The translations under genes were made by a program, and so were the position numbers. The notes beneath the pieces are model-generated. The model had not been told where the DNA came from and ran no database searches. It was given only the letters and a program-made list of their open reading frames with translations. This document shows positions 26,539-35,537 of a DNA stretch of 52,618 nt, piece by piece. This DNA is from Sphingobacteriales bacterium UTBCD1. GTDB taxonomy: Bacteria > Bacteroidota > Bacteroidia > Chitinophagales > Chitinophagaceae. Location: contig MWTC01000046.1 in assembly GCA_002066995.1 (NCBI GenBank), positions 1 through 52,618 on the forward strand, written 5' to 3'. Position 1 is the stretch's first letter. Each line of letters opens with the position of its first letter.

Positions 26539-27044
26539 TTTCTCGCCTTAATCTAATGCCTTAATAACTGAATTTCAGATGTTTTAGTATAAAATCCAGC
26601 CTGTTTTTTTATGTACAGATGTTGATAAATACTCAGGTAAAACAAATTATAATAAGAGGAATTCTGTAATTCAAATGTAAATCTAAATTATTTGGCATAA
26701 GTGAGTGTATTTAACCGAATTACACAAAATTGTCTGAAAGTAACATAAAACAGGGACTAAGGCATTAATTAAGTAATGAGATTGAGTTTTTTGAAATTTT
26801 CTATCCGGGTATCGGGTGGCGGAGATATATTAGAGAACGGAACGGCGCCCTAATCCGGTATTCTTTTATGAAAGAAACTTATTTTCATCAGTATCGGTCG
26901 TGGAGTTTTAAGCAGTTGCTTATGACACGGTCGCATTCTTTAATGATAGGCGAAAATCAACGGCCATTTATTGATAAAAATTACAGAGCTTAAAAAGAAT
27001 TTTCTGCTTTCGCTTATATCTTTTTTATTTTAGCAGATAAGCTT
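26539..27044. other. AT-rich intergenic stretch, nothing firm seen
   Basis: 506 bases between two divergent genes, which must hold both promoters, though I found no perfect TAnnTTTG element on either strand. One 41-codon ORF (26868-26993, plus) has no recognisable features. No RNA fold or repeat stood out. Confidence 0.5.
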
Positions 27045-28223
27045 ATGAAAAAGATCATTTTTACCGAAGAATTTTGTCAGCCTGAAAACCTGCATCCTTT
27101 TACACTTACCCGACAGATGCAGGATATCCGGGTTGGCATATTGACTATCCGGGAAAAATGGGAAAAAATGATGGGGCTTCCGTCTTTTGACAAAAAGGAA
27201 GATGATTACAAAGATCTCGACCGTTCCGTGAATATTGATGAGGCTGCAGGGAATTCTGTTTGCTTTCTGATAGATGGCAACATCCTTCCCGATCCCCGGA
27301 TTATCAGGAAAATTAAAAAATTAAAAAACGGAGAGTTTGCGGCAGCAGGGGATGGTGATGGTTTTGCATTCCGTTTTACAAAGAAAGAAATCAGTGAAAA
27401 ACATAAGATCAGGGTCAGGAAAGCATTGATCATTGAGGGGGAAATAAAAGTGATCAGGTATCCCTGGGATATTTTCAGGTATAATGATTGGGCGATACGT
27501 CAGGATTTTGAACTGCTGACCAAAAAGAGGAGATCACAATCCGTTTCCAGGACAAATAAGTTGATCAACTCTTCCGGTATTTTTGTAGAAAAAGGAGCCA
27601 GGGTAGAACATAGCATACTGAATGCATCTGAAGGACCGATATATATAGGGAAGAATGCAGAAGTGATGGAAGGCTGCCTTGTTCGAGGGCCATTTGCTAT
27701 ATGCGAAGGTGCTTGTTTAAAAATGGGATCAAAAGTTTATGGCGCTTCAACCATAGGGCCTTATTCAGTTGCCGGTGGTGAGATTAAGAATTCAGTCATC
27801 TTTGGTTATTCCAATAAGGCACATGACGGTTATTTGGGAGATTCAGTGATCGGGGAGTGGTGTAATTTAGGGGCCGGCACAACTAATTCTAACCTTAAAA
27901 ATAATGCAGGAATAGTGAAGGTGTGGACACCGCAAGGTATGCAAAGCGTAGGTCTTAAATGTGGCGTAATCATGGGCGATTATTCACGTACTGCCGTAAA
28001 TACGTCCATCAATACAGGCACTGTGATCAGTGTATGTTGCAATGTGTTTGGTTCAGGGTTAACTCCAAAGTATATTCCGGTATTTTCCTGGGGAAGTGAA
28101 GGAGTAAAACGTTATGAACTGGAAAAAGCATGGGAAGATATTCAGAACTGGAAACAACTGAAGCATCAATCCCTGACAGATAATGAAAAACAAATTCTCA
28201 CGTATATCTTTGATCACTTTTAA
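27045..28223 (+). CDS. GlmU-like putative sugar nucleotidyltransferase with left-handed beta-helix
   Basis: The N-terminal part (about residues 1-180) is a degenerate nucleotidyltransferase domain, lacking a clear GxGTRxxP loop. The C-terminal half has hexapeptide repeats (IYIGKNAEVMEGCLVRG, then GASTIGPYSVAGGEIKNSVIFGYSNKAHDGYLGDSVIG), with NLGAGTTNSNLKNNAG typical of GlmU-type acyltransferases. In Bacteroidota such proteins are annotated as GlmU family and are often next to tpiA, as here (9-base gap). The true substrate is unknown; a role in sugar nucleotide or wall precursor metabolism is likely. Confidence 0.75.
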   Translation: MKKIIFTEEFCQPENLHPFTLTRQMQDIRVGILTIREKWEKMMGLPSFDKKEDDYKDLDRSVNIDEAAGNSVCFLIDGNILPDPRIIRKIKKLKNGEFAAAGDGDGFAFRFTKKEISEKHKIRVRKALIIEGEIKVIRYPWDIFRYNDWAIRQDFELLTKKRRSQSVSRTNKLINSSGIFVEKGARVEHSILNASEGPIYIGKNAEVMEGCLVRGPFAICEGACLKMGSKVYGASTIGPYSVAGGEIKNSVIFGYSNKAHDGYLGDSVIGEWCNLGAGTTNSNLKNNAGIVKVWTPQGMQSVGLKCGVIMGDYSRTAVNTSINTGTVISVCCNVFGSGLTPKYIPVFSWGSEGVKRYELEKAWEDIQNWKQLKHQSLTDNEKQILTYIFDHF

Positions 28224-28232
28224 ATTTTTTCA

Positions 28233-28994
28233 ATGAGACATCAGATCGCAGCAGCCAACTGGAAGATGAACCTGACCTTTCAACAGGGAGAGAAACTATT
28301 GAATGACATTTTTGAAGCTGATATTTCCCTGGCGCCACATCAGAAAGTGATCTTTGCCGTACCGTTTCCTTACCTGATCATGGCAAAGAGTGAAGTGGAA
28401 GAGGAGAAAAGCTTTGCCGCCGCAGCACAAAATTGCTCCAATAAAAAATCAGGTGCATATACAGGAGAGGTTTCGGTTGAAATGCTTCATTCCATCGGGA
28501 TCAATTATTGCATTATCGGTCATAGTGAGAGAAGGGAGTATTTTAATGAAACGAACAGCATATTGGCAGAAAAAGTAAATCTCTGCCTTCAATATAACAT
28601 CATCCCGGTATTTTGCTGCGGCGAATCATTGGCCATTCGTGAATCAGGAAAACAAAATGAGTTTGTGCAGTTGCAACTTCGGGAATCTTTGTTCCATCTT
28701 GATTCTGAAAAAATGAAAAAAATCATTATTGCCTACGAACCAATTTGGGCGATTGGAACAGGCAAGACTGCCACCACCGGGCAGGCACAGGAAATGCATG
28801 CGCATCTGCGCTCGGTTATCGGAAATCATTATGGCTCAGAGATGGCCTCATTTATTCCGATTCTTTACGGGGGCAGTGTAAAAGCAAACAATGCAAAAGA
28901 GCTTTTTAGTTGCGCCGATGTGGATGGCGGGCTGGTAGGGGGAGCATCTTTAGTGGCATCTGATTTTATTGAGATCATCCGGTCATTGAAATGA
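28233..28994 (+). CDS. tpiA: Triosephosphate isomerase
   Basis: Interconverts DHAP and glyceraldehyde-3-phosphate. AANWKMNL holds the catalytic Lys, CIIGHSERREYF the catalytic His, IAYEPIWAIGTGKTA the catalytic Glu with loop 6, and ILYGGSVKANNA the phosphate-binding loop. At 253 aa it is the standard length. It lies 9 bases after the GlmU-like gene, so the two form an operon. Confidence 0.97.
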   Translation: MRHQIAAANWKMNLTFQQGEKLLNDIFEADISLAPHQKVIFAVPFPYLIMAKSEVEEEKSFAAAAQNCSNKKSGAYTGEVSVEMLHSIGINYCIIGHSERREYFNETNSILAEKVNLCLQYNIIPVFCCGESLAIRESGKQNEFVQLQLRESLFHLDSEKMKKIIIAYEPIWAIGTGKTATTGQAQEMHAHLRSVIGNHYGSEMASFIPILYGGSVKANNAKELFSCADVDGGLVGGASLVASDFIEIIRSLK

Positions 28995-29070
28995 GTATCA
29001 AAAATTCTCACCGGATCATAAAGGGCACTTTATTTCCGGAAACTTATGAGATGGGAAATTCCGTAAATAG

Positions 29071-29078
29071 TATATTTG
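29071..29078 (+). promoter_or_regulatory. Promoter -7 element for the polysaccharide group
   Basis: Reads TATATTTG, perfect TAnnTTTG, 16 bases before the ATG at 29095. Confidence 0.55.
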
Positions 29079-29094
29079 ATGAACGATACCGGAC

Positions 29095-30324
29095 ATGCAG
29101 GTTAGCCGACTTATATACAGGAATTTCGCCTGGAGATTCTTTTTTTATGCTTCATCTCTTCTTTTAAATATTACCGTTGCCAGGGCTTTAGGTGCAGAGA
29201 TCAGCGGAAACTTTAATTTTTTCCTGAACGATCTCAGCTTTGTTTTACTCATTGGGAGCATCAGTCTTGAGTCGGGGATAATTTATTATGTGAGCAAAAA
29301 TGAAAGCCCGGAGCGTTTGCTTGCCGCATTCTCTGTTATCTGGGCGGTAATTGCTTCAGGTATCATCACTGTCCTGTTTTATTTTTTTTATTCGGATCAG
29401 TCGGAAGTTTTTTCAGGGAGTTTTCTTGTCTTTTCCTGTGCTTCTTATTTAGTCGGAATATTTCTTACGACTTATTTTTCAGCTTTTTTTTACAGCCGGG
29501 ATAATTATAAAATTTCAAATATTGTTTTGGGATTTTCAAATTTAGTGCTGTTTCTTTTCCTATTCGTACAGCATATACGGGGCGCAGTTGATATACGATT
29601 ATTTTTTATGCTGTTCTTCCTGCTGAGCCTTTTACAAGGCGTATTGATTGCAGGAATTTGGTTTTTTCAAAACGGCTATCGTATAAAATTGCAATTTTTT
29701 AAACCGGGCAGCCTTTCACCTGTACTTATATATTCATTAAAAGCGCTGGCAGGTAATGTTGCTTATTTTTTGTTGTACCGTATTGATTATTGGTTCGTGG
29801 AGTATTATTGCTCTGCAAAATCTCTGGGAAATTACATACAGGTTTCGAAACTGGGCCAGTTGTTCGTTCTTCCTCTGGTGATCATGGGCGGAACATTATT
29901 TCCCCAATCATCAAAGGATAATATTTCATTTCAATCACCGGTTTTCAGAAATATGGTCCGGATAGTTACCGCAGGTTATCTGTTAGGTGCAATTATTCTG
30001 TTTTTTTCGGGGAAGCCAGTGATATTTTTTTTCTGGGGAAAAGATTATGACGAAATGTATTGGCCACTTATCATTATGATGCCCGGGATCATTTTCCTTG
30101 CCGTCTCGTACATTTTTTCACCGATTTTTGCCGGGAAAGGCAAAGTGAATTACAATGTGTATATCAGCCTTGTTACACTTGCCCTGGTGGTTGCTTGCAA
30201 TTTTTTACTTATCCCGGAATGGGGTATTGAAGGTGCAGCGTTTGCAACTTCCATCGGGTTCCTGGCGATGATGATTTTATATATTATTATTGCAAATAAA
30301 AAAATGGGATTATCATTCAGCTAA
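29095..30324 (+). CDS. Polysaccharide flippase-like membrane protein (Wzx/MATE-like)
   Basis: A 409-aa protein that is almost entirely hydrophobic, with about 12 predicted membrane helices, and the charged spacing of oligosaccharide flippases (ITVARALGAEISGNFNFF near the N-terminus; WGIEGAAFATSIGFLAM near the C-terminus, both typical of the Wzx superfamily). It probably moves a lipid-linked oligosaccharide across the inner membrane. A methyltransferase and a glycosyltransferase follow on the same strand. Confidence 0.82.
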   Translation: MQVSRLIYRNFAWRFFFYASSLLLNITVARALGAEISGNFNFFLNDLSFVLLIGSISLESGIIYYVSKNESPERLLAAFSVIWAVIASGIITVLFYFFYSDQSEVFSGSFLVFSCASYLVGIFLTTYFSAFFYSRDNYKISNIVLGFSNLVLFLFLFVQHIRGAVDIRLFFMLFFLLSLLQGVLIAGIWFFQNGYRIKLQFFKPGSLSPVLIYSLKALAGNVAYFLLYRIDYWFVEYYCSAKSLGNYIQVSKLGQLFVLPLVIMGGTLFPQSSKDNISFQSPVFRNMVRIVTAGYLLGAIILFFSGKPVIFFFWGKDYDEMYWPLIIMMPGIIFLAVSYIFSPIFAGKGKVNYNVYISLVTLALVVACNFLLIPEWGIEGAAFATSIGFLAMMILYIIIANKKMGLSFS

Positions 30325-30340
30325 TTTTAGCTTTTTACCG

Positions 30341-31060
30341 ATGAGTGCAGTACCAAACAACATTTATATAAGCGGAGAATATCTTTCTAAAAATCCGACC
30401 TGGGGAAGCGAGGATAGTTTGTGGAAAGCGAAAGCAATCAGAGAGCTGATCAACAGGAATAATCTCAATCCCGGATCGGTAACAGAGATTGGCTGCGGTT
30501 TTGGGGAAATACTTGTTCATCTTTCCAATATGGATGATCATATAGAGCATTTTTACGGCTACGATATTTCTCCGCAGGCCATTGCAGAAGCAAAAAAACA
30601 TGAGACAGGCAGGGTGCAATTTTTCAATGCGGAATTCCCGGATGAAACAACAACAGTGCCTGATCTTGTACTGATGATTGATGTAATGGAACATGTGCCC
30701 GGATATATTGATTTTATGAAAAGAATCAGGGAAATCGGGAATGAATTCATTTTTCATATACCATTGGATCTTTCCTGCCGCACCATTTTCAAACCGCATG
30801 TCATCCTTCAGCAGCGGAATGATGTAGGTCATCTTCATTATTTCACAAGAGAACATGTGGAGTGGTTACTGAATGATTGCGGGTTTGCCATTAAAGATTG
30901 GTTTTATACATTATCTGAAACAGACCGGAGCAAAGCCCGGAGTTTCAAACTGCGGATCAAGAAAATGCTCAGGCGGTTGTCTTTTTCTTTATCCAGGGAA
31001 ATGAGTGTAAAGTTGTGGGGTGGTTATTCTGTCATGATCTATTGTCAAAAAAATGACTAA
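30341..31060 (+). CDS. Class I SAM-dependent methyltransferase
   Basis: SAM-binding motif I is VTEIGCGFGEILVHL, and LVLMIDVMEHVPG is the post-motif region typical of type 11/12 methyltransferases. The frame opens at 30290 inside the flippase gene, but the ATG at 30341 removes that overlap and begins with a soluble segment, giving 239 aa. From its neighbours it may methylate a sugar or lipid intermediate of a surface glycan; the substrate is not visible. Confidence 0.8.
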   Translation: MSAVPNNIYISGEYLSKNPTWGSEDSLWKAKAIRELINRNNLNPGSVTEIGCGFGEILVHLSNMDDHIEHFYGYDISPQAIAEAKKHETGRVQFFNAEFPDETTTVPDLVLMIDVMEHVPGYIDFMKRIREIGNEFIFHIPLDLSCRTIFKPHVILQQRNDVGHLHYFTREHVEWLLNDCGFAIKDWFYTLSETDRSKARSFKLRIKKMLRRLSFSLSREMSVKLWGGYSVMIYCQKND

Positions 31061-32228
31061 AAATATTTTATGGTTGCCTACCTGGTACCCCGACAGGATA
31101 AGCCCTTATAACGGAGATTTTATTCAGCGGCATGCCAGGGCTGTTTCAGAATTTCACCGGGTTCATGTCATTTATGTTGTTCGTGATGATAAGGGCAAAA
31201 TTACTCTTGATGTAAAGGAAGAAGAATTTGTTACCGGCGGATTCTATGAAAAGATTGTTTATTATTACACGCCGCATTACAAGGTAAAGGCTATTGAAAA
31301 ACTGATCTCTGCGCTCAAATACAGGCGAATCTACAAGAAGAAAATCTCAGAGCACTTTAAAAATTCCGGTGAACCTGCTTTGGTTCATATTCATGTTGCA
31401 TTAAAATCCGGACGGGTTGCAAGATGGGTTAAGAAAAAATTTAAAGTGCCCTATGTAATTTCTGAACACTGGACCGGTTATTTGCCGGAAGCAAAAGATA
31501 AATTCCAGAACTATCCCGCTTATGTAAAAAATGCTGTAAGAAAAACAGTAAGAGAAGCAAGCGGAATAAGCGTTGTGTCAGATTATCTTGGGTCTTGCCT
31601 GGAAAAAATATTCGGACCGCTACAATATAAAGTGATACCCAATGTGGTGGATACGGAACTGTTCAAGCCGGGTGTTTCAGAAAGAAAACAGGTCACTCAA
31701 TTTATACACATTTCAGGTTTGGATTATCAGAAAGACCCCGAAGATATTTTAAAGGCATTTGAAATTTTAAAGAAAAACGGGTTTGACTTTTTTCTGACGG
31801 TCATTGGTCCTCCGAAGGATGACCTGTTGAAAATGACACAACAGCTCGGCCTTGCCGGGCAAGTGAGTTTTCTTTCTGAAATGCCACAGAAAGATCTGGT
31901 GAAATTCTATCAGGGAGCGCAGGCACTTATTCTTTATTCACGCTATGAAACATTCGGATGTGTTTTAATCGAAGCAAATGCCTGTGGGTTGCCTGTCATT
32001 GTGAGCAATCTTCAGGTTTTTCATGAGATCATAAGAGAAAACAAGGATGGAATTTTTGTTCCGGGCGAAAATCCCCTGTTGCTGGCTGAAAGACTTTCCT
32101 GGTTTATCCGGAATCAGCAGCAGTTCGATTCATCTGCTATTGCCATCCGTTCACAATCTTTGTATAATTACAAAACAATAGGAGCGCAATTCAGTAAATG
32201 GTATTCGTCGGTCACCGGCGGTCTTTAG
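31053..32228 (+). CDS. Glycosyltransferase family 4
   Basis: GT-B fold retaining transferase. The N-terminal acceptor domain starts ILWLPTWYPDRISPYNGDFI. The C-terminal donor domain has FIHISGLDYQKDPEDILKAF and the EX7E motif ETFGCVLIEANACGLPVI. It overlaps the methyltransferase gene by 8 bases and converges with the acyl-CoA-binding gene (4-base overlap). It presumably adds a sugar to the glycan moved by the flippase. Confidence 0.88.
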   Translation: MTKNILWLPTWYPDRISPYNGDFIQRHARAVSEFHRVHVIYVVRDDKGKITLDVKEEEFVTGGFYEKIVYYYTPHYKVKAIEKLISALKYRRIYKKKISEHFKNSGEPALVHIHVALKSGRVARWVKKKFKVPYVISEHWTGYLPEAKDKFQNYPAYVKNAVRKTVREASGISVVSDYLGSCLEKIFGPLQYKVIPNVVDTELFKPGVSERKQVTQFIHISGLDYQKDPEDILKAFEILKKNGFDFFLTVIGPPKDDLLKMTQQLGLAGQVSFLSEMPQKDLVKFYQGAQALILYSRYETFGCVLIEANACGLPVIVSNLQVFHEIIRENKDGIFVPGENPLLLAERLSWFIRNQQQFDSSAIAIRSQSLYNYKTIGAQFSKWYSSVTGGL

Positions 32229-32485
32229 TTGTTCTTTAGTTTTTCAACAAGTGATATATACTCTTTCATCGCATCTTCTTTAGTTTTTCCCTTTAAAGAG
32301 GACCATGCCTGGAATTTCGCTTTAGCAACAAAATCAAAAGGATTGGAAGGAGGTTCTGTGTCCTGGTCTCCATGGGTAGCCTGTTTAAATAAAGAGTATA
32401 ATTGAAGCATTGTTTCGTTATCCGGCCGCACTGCTAATTTTTTACTATCGGTAACGGCCAGTTCAAACTGTTGTGGCAGGTCCAT
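32225..32485 (-). CDS. Acyl-CoA-binding protein (ACBP)
   Basis: An 86-aa protein covering one complete ACBP domain: FELAVTDSKKL, then LQLYSLFKQATHGD, FVAKAKFQAWSSLKGKTKEDAMKEYISLV. The Tyr, Lys and Trp that bind CoA in the family are all present. It should hold long-chain acyl-CoA in the cytoplasm. The frame opens further upstream at 32557, inside the MoxR gene, but the ATG at 32485 gives the normal domain length. It is the last gene of a three-gene strand run with the MoxR and VWA genes. Confidence 0.85.
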   Translation of the reverse strand: MDLPQQFELAVTDSKKLAVRPDNETMLQLYSLFKQATHGDQDTEPPSNPFDFVAKAKFQAWSSLKGKTKEDAMKEYISLVEKLKNN

Positions 32486-32528
32486 AATTTTAATTGTATT
32501 TTCCTTTTTTAGTTTTAAGACATTTGTT

Positions 32529-34055
32529 TCAGCTTTCTTCATCCAATTCTTCTTCATAGCTCTTGTTACTCAGGTTCATCATACTGCCGATAAGGTCTTT
32601 GAATTCAATTTTTCCTTCAAACACCTTTTTACTGATCAGTGAATAGGCAGCCAGTCCATGCAAAACAAACTCCATCAGCAATGCTGCTTCTGCTTCATTT
32701 GCATGGCTGAAATATTTTTTCACCAAAGCATGAAGTCCGTCTACCTGGTACAGTAATGCAATTTTTCCTTTATCCGTGGTATTAAAAGAGAGGTTTAGAT
32801 TGTTCCCTTTATCAAACCAGGCTGTGACGGGGCGATAAGGATTTTCTTCTTTAGGTTTTGCCTCTGCTGCAGGCTTCGTTCTTTTTTTGAGTGCTTCAGG
32901 ATTTGGAAAATATTGAATGAAACGGGTCCTGATCGCTTTATCCAACAGGTTCATCGCAACCTGGAAAGGTCCTTCCTGTTCGCCTTCATAAACCAATTCA
33001 ATCTTTCCTGTAATGGATGGAATGATGCCGATGAGATCCGATATCCAGACCTGAGTTTGTTTTTCCTGGTTTACAATGGATCTCAGTTCAGCAGCGCTGA
33101 ATGCATTTTCGAATGCAGAAATAGTGAGACGGGCACTTACACCGCTTTTCTTATCAACAAATTCACTGGCTCTTGCTTCGAATGCAACCTGTTCAATTAG
33201 CTGTTTTACCAGGTCACTAATTCGAATCTTTGATTTTTGTACTTCATCAATCTCGGCCTCTTGTTCTGTTATCTCCAAAGCGGTCTCCAGTGATTTGGGA
33301 TAATGCGTTAATATCTGGCTTTCGATCCGGTCTTTCAGCGGTGTGACGATAGCGCCGCGGTTCGTATAATCTTCCGGATTGGCAGTAAAAACAAAAATAA
33401 TATCGAGGGACATTCTGAGTTTGAAGCCACGGATCTGGATATCTCCCTCTTCCAGAATATTAAACAATGCGACTTGTATTCTTGCCTGGAGATCGGGTAA
33501 TTCATTGATCACAAAAATTCCTCTGTTGCACCGGGGAATGATCCCGTAATGAATTACTCTTTCATCTGCAAAACTAAGCCGAAGGTTGGCCGCTTTGATC
33601 GGATCAATATCGCCGATTAGATCTGCCACACTCACATCCGGAGTGGCTAATTTTTCTCCGTAGCGTTCACTTCGGTGGATCCAGTGTACGGGTGTTTCAT
33701 CACCATGTGCAGCGATCATATCCTGCGCATATTTCGAAACAGGATTCAGCGGATCGTCATTGATCTCACTGCCTGAAATAGCAGGGATATATTCATCCAA
33801 TAGTTCTGTCATCTGGCGGGCCATTCTTGTCTTTGCCTGTCCACGAAGACCGAGAAAGAGAATGTTATGTTTGCTCAGAATAGCCCTCTCCACATCAGGA
33901 ATCACACTGTCTTCATACCCAAGTATGCCGGGGAATGCAGTTTCTTTTCGTTTTAATTTGTCAATAAGGTTCTGCCTCAGTTCTTCTTTGATGCTCCTCG
34001 GCAGATAGCCGCTCTTTTTCAGCTCGCCAAGAGTCTTTATATTTTTTATATTCAT
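32529..34055 (-). CDS. MoxR / magnesium-chelatase-like AAA+ ATPase
   Basis: AAA+ ATPase with Walker A FLGLRGQAKTRM, Walker B-like GIFVINELPDL (N-E in place of D-E) and sensor FVFTANPEDYTNRG. The C-terminal 180 residues are a helical extension with a KRTKPAAEAKPKEE linker. MoxR ATPases act as chaperones together with VWA proteins for cofactor insertion or protein maturation. The VWA gene lies 227 bases upstream on the same strand, the usual pairing. Confidence 0.85.
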   Translation of the reverse strand: MNIKNIKTLGELKKSGYLPRSIKEELRQNLIDKLKRKETAFPGILGYEDSVIPDVERAILSKHNILFLGLRGQAKTRMARQMTELLDEYIPAISGSEINDDPLNPVSKYAQDMIAAHGDETPVHWIHRSERYGEKLATPDVSVADLIGDIDPIKAANLRLSFADERVIHYGIIPRCNRGIFVINELPDLQARIQVALFNILEEGDIQIRGFKLRMSLDIIFVFTANPEDYTNRGAIVTPLKDRIESQILTHYPKSLETALEITEQEAEIDEVQKSKIRISDLVKQLIEQVAFEARASEFVDKKSGVSARLTISAFENAFSAAELRSIVNQEKQTQVWISDLIGIIPSITGKIELVYEGEQEGPFQVAMNLLDKAIRTRFIQYFPNPEALKKRTKPAAEAKPKEENPYRPVTAWFDKGNNLNLSFNTTDKGKIALLYQVDGLHALVKKYFSHANEAEAALLMEFVLHGLAAYSLISKKVFEGKIEFKDLIGSMMNLSNKSYEEELDEES

Positions 34056-34282
34056 GATTAAATTCTCAACTTTTTATTATTCTTTTCTTTATCCCTGTAG
34101 TATCTGCCTTCCGGCAGACAGGTCGCTTTCTTATATGCAAAATCTTTTGTCCTCAAAGATGAACTCCGGTGGAGTTCAATAAATTTATTTATTTCATCAT
34201 CTCAGGGTTAAAAAGGGTGCTGCATATTTTACTCTTTTCAATTTTCATAAGAATGCGGCCCATCCCGGCATGCCGCGGTCTT

Positions 34283-35395
34283 TTAATATACCGTTTTTCT
34301 TTTCCCGCTTTCAAAGTCTTTAAAAATAAATGCGCCCAATCTGTCCAGCGTTGCAAAGAATGCTTTTCCGTTATTGGTCTCAGTGAATTCACGGACAAAC
34401 CTTTGCAGGTACGGATCAGTGGCGATCATGAAAGTGGTAATGGGTATTTTTAATTTTTTACATTGCGCAGCCAGGTTCATGCACCTGCTCACTACTTTTC
34501 TGTCCAGGCCGAATGCATTTTTATAATACCGCTTGCCGATCTTCAAACAGGTTGGTTTCCCATCTGTGATCATAAAGATCTGTTTATTCGGGTTTTTTCT
34601 TCTTCTGAGTATATCCATCGCAAGTTCCAGCCCTGCTACCGTATTGGTATGATATGGTCCGACCTGCAGGTAAGGAAGGTCTTTTATTTCCACCGGCCAC
34701 GCATCATTGCCAAACACAACAATATCCAGCGTATCCTTAGGGTATTTTGTTGTGATCAGTTCGCTTAATGCCATAGCAACTTTTTTCGCAGGAGTGATCC
34801 TGTCTTCTCCGTATAAAATCATGGAATGAGAAATGTCAATCATCAGCACAGTAGAAGTCTGGGATTTAAAATCTGTTTCCCTGATCGAAAGATCATCTTC
34901 CTGCATGTTGAATAGTTCCACACCGTGATTGATCTGAGCATTGCGGATGGATTCTGTGAAATCAATTTGCTCCAGCATATCGCCAAACTGGAATGGTCTT
35001 GTTTCAGGATTCACCTCATCACCCAGTCCTGGTTTAAAACTATGATGATCCCCCTTTTTTGATTTTTTCAGTTTGCCGAAAATTTCCTCCAGGCTTTTCT
35101 TGCGTATTCCCTGTTCTGTCCTGGGCGTGATCTTGATCCGGCCTTTTTGATTATCTTCAGTGATGTATCCTTTCTCTTTCAGTTCATCAATAAAATCTCC
35201 CATACCATACGCATCATTGGTCAGTTCAAATTTTTTGTCCAGTTCATTCATCCAGGCTAAGGCTTCCGCCACATCGCCATTAGTATAAGTCAATAACTGA
35301 ATAAAGATATCCAGCAATTGTTCAAAGCGGCTTTTACCTTCACTTCGCGGATCGAATTTTGTAAAATGAAAACCTCTCATATCGCTATAGTTCAA
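34283..35395 (-). CDS. VWA-domain protein, partner of the MoxR ATPase
   Basis: The first 160 residues are helical and charged. A von Willebrand A domain follows at about 180-350, with the MIDAS motif DISHS (Asp187, Ser189, Ser191), a TTKYPKDTLDIVVFGNDAWP strand and a MITDGKPTC segment. No signal peptide or membrane helix is seen, so it is cytoplasmic. In the family it serves as substrate adaptor for the MoxR ATPase. The 227 bases after it contain two short hairpins (34103-34118, and 34160-34178) without clear T-runs. Confidence 0.85.
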   Translation of the reverse strand: MNYSDMRGFHFTKFDPRSEGKSRFEQLLDIFIQLLTYTNGDVAEALAWMNELDKKFELTNDAYGMGDFIDELKEKGYITEDNQKGRIKITPRTEQGIRKKSLEEIFGKLKKSKKGDHHSFKPGLGDEVNPETRPFQFGDMLEQIDFTESIRNAQINHGVELFNMQEDDLSIRETDFKSQTSTVLMIDISHSMILYGEDRITPAKKVAMALSELITTKYPKDTLDIVVFGNDAWPVEIKDLPYLQVGPYHTNTVAGLELAMDILRRRKNPNKQIFMITDGKPTCLKIGKRYYKNAFGLDRKVVSRCMNLAAQCKKLKIPITTFMIATDPYLQRFVREFTETNNGKAFFATLDRLGAFIFKDFESGKRKTVY

Positions 35396-35484
35396 ATTGA
35401 TACTTGCAGACGAGCAATTTACAATAAAAAGCTCAGGGCGCAGAGGTAATTAACAACAGCTTATCTCCCGCAAAGATCAATAAA

Positions 35485-35506
35485 AAAGCCCCGGTGAAGG
35501 GGCTTT
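35485..35506 (-). terminator. Intrinsic terminator of the DUF2723 gene
   Basis: AAAGCCCC (35485-35492) pairs with GGGGCTTT (35499-35506), 6-base loop. On the minus strand a T-run follows (35482-35487), so it terminates the gene ending at 35538. Confidence 0.85.
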
Positions 35507-35537
35507 GTGATGAAAGTTCAAATTATTAATTGCCTGA

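Noticed and set aside
26868-26993. 41-codon ORF in the 506-base gap, considered as a second leader peptide
   Set aside because: No codon bias for one amino acid and no terminator hairpin before the next gene.
34160-34178. Perfect hairpin TGAACTCC-GGT-GGAGTTCA as a terminator of the VWA gene
   Set aside because: No T-run follows on the minus strand; it may be a processing site or chance palindrome.
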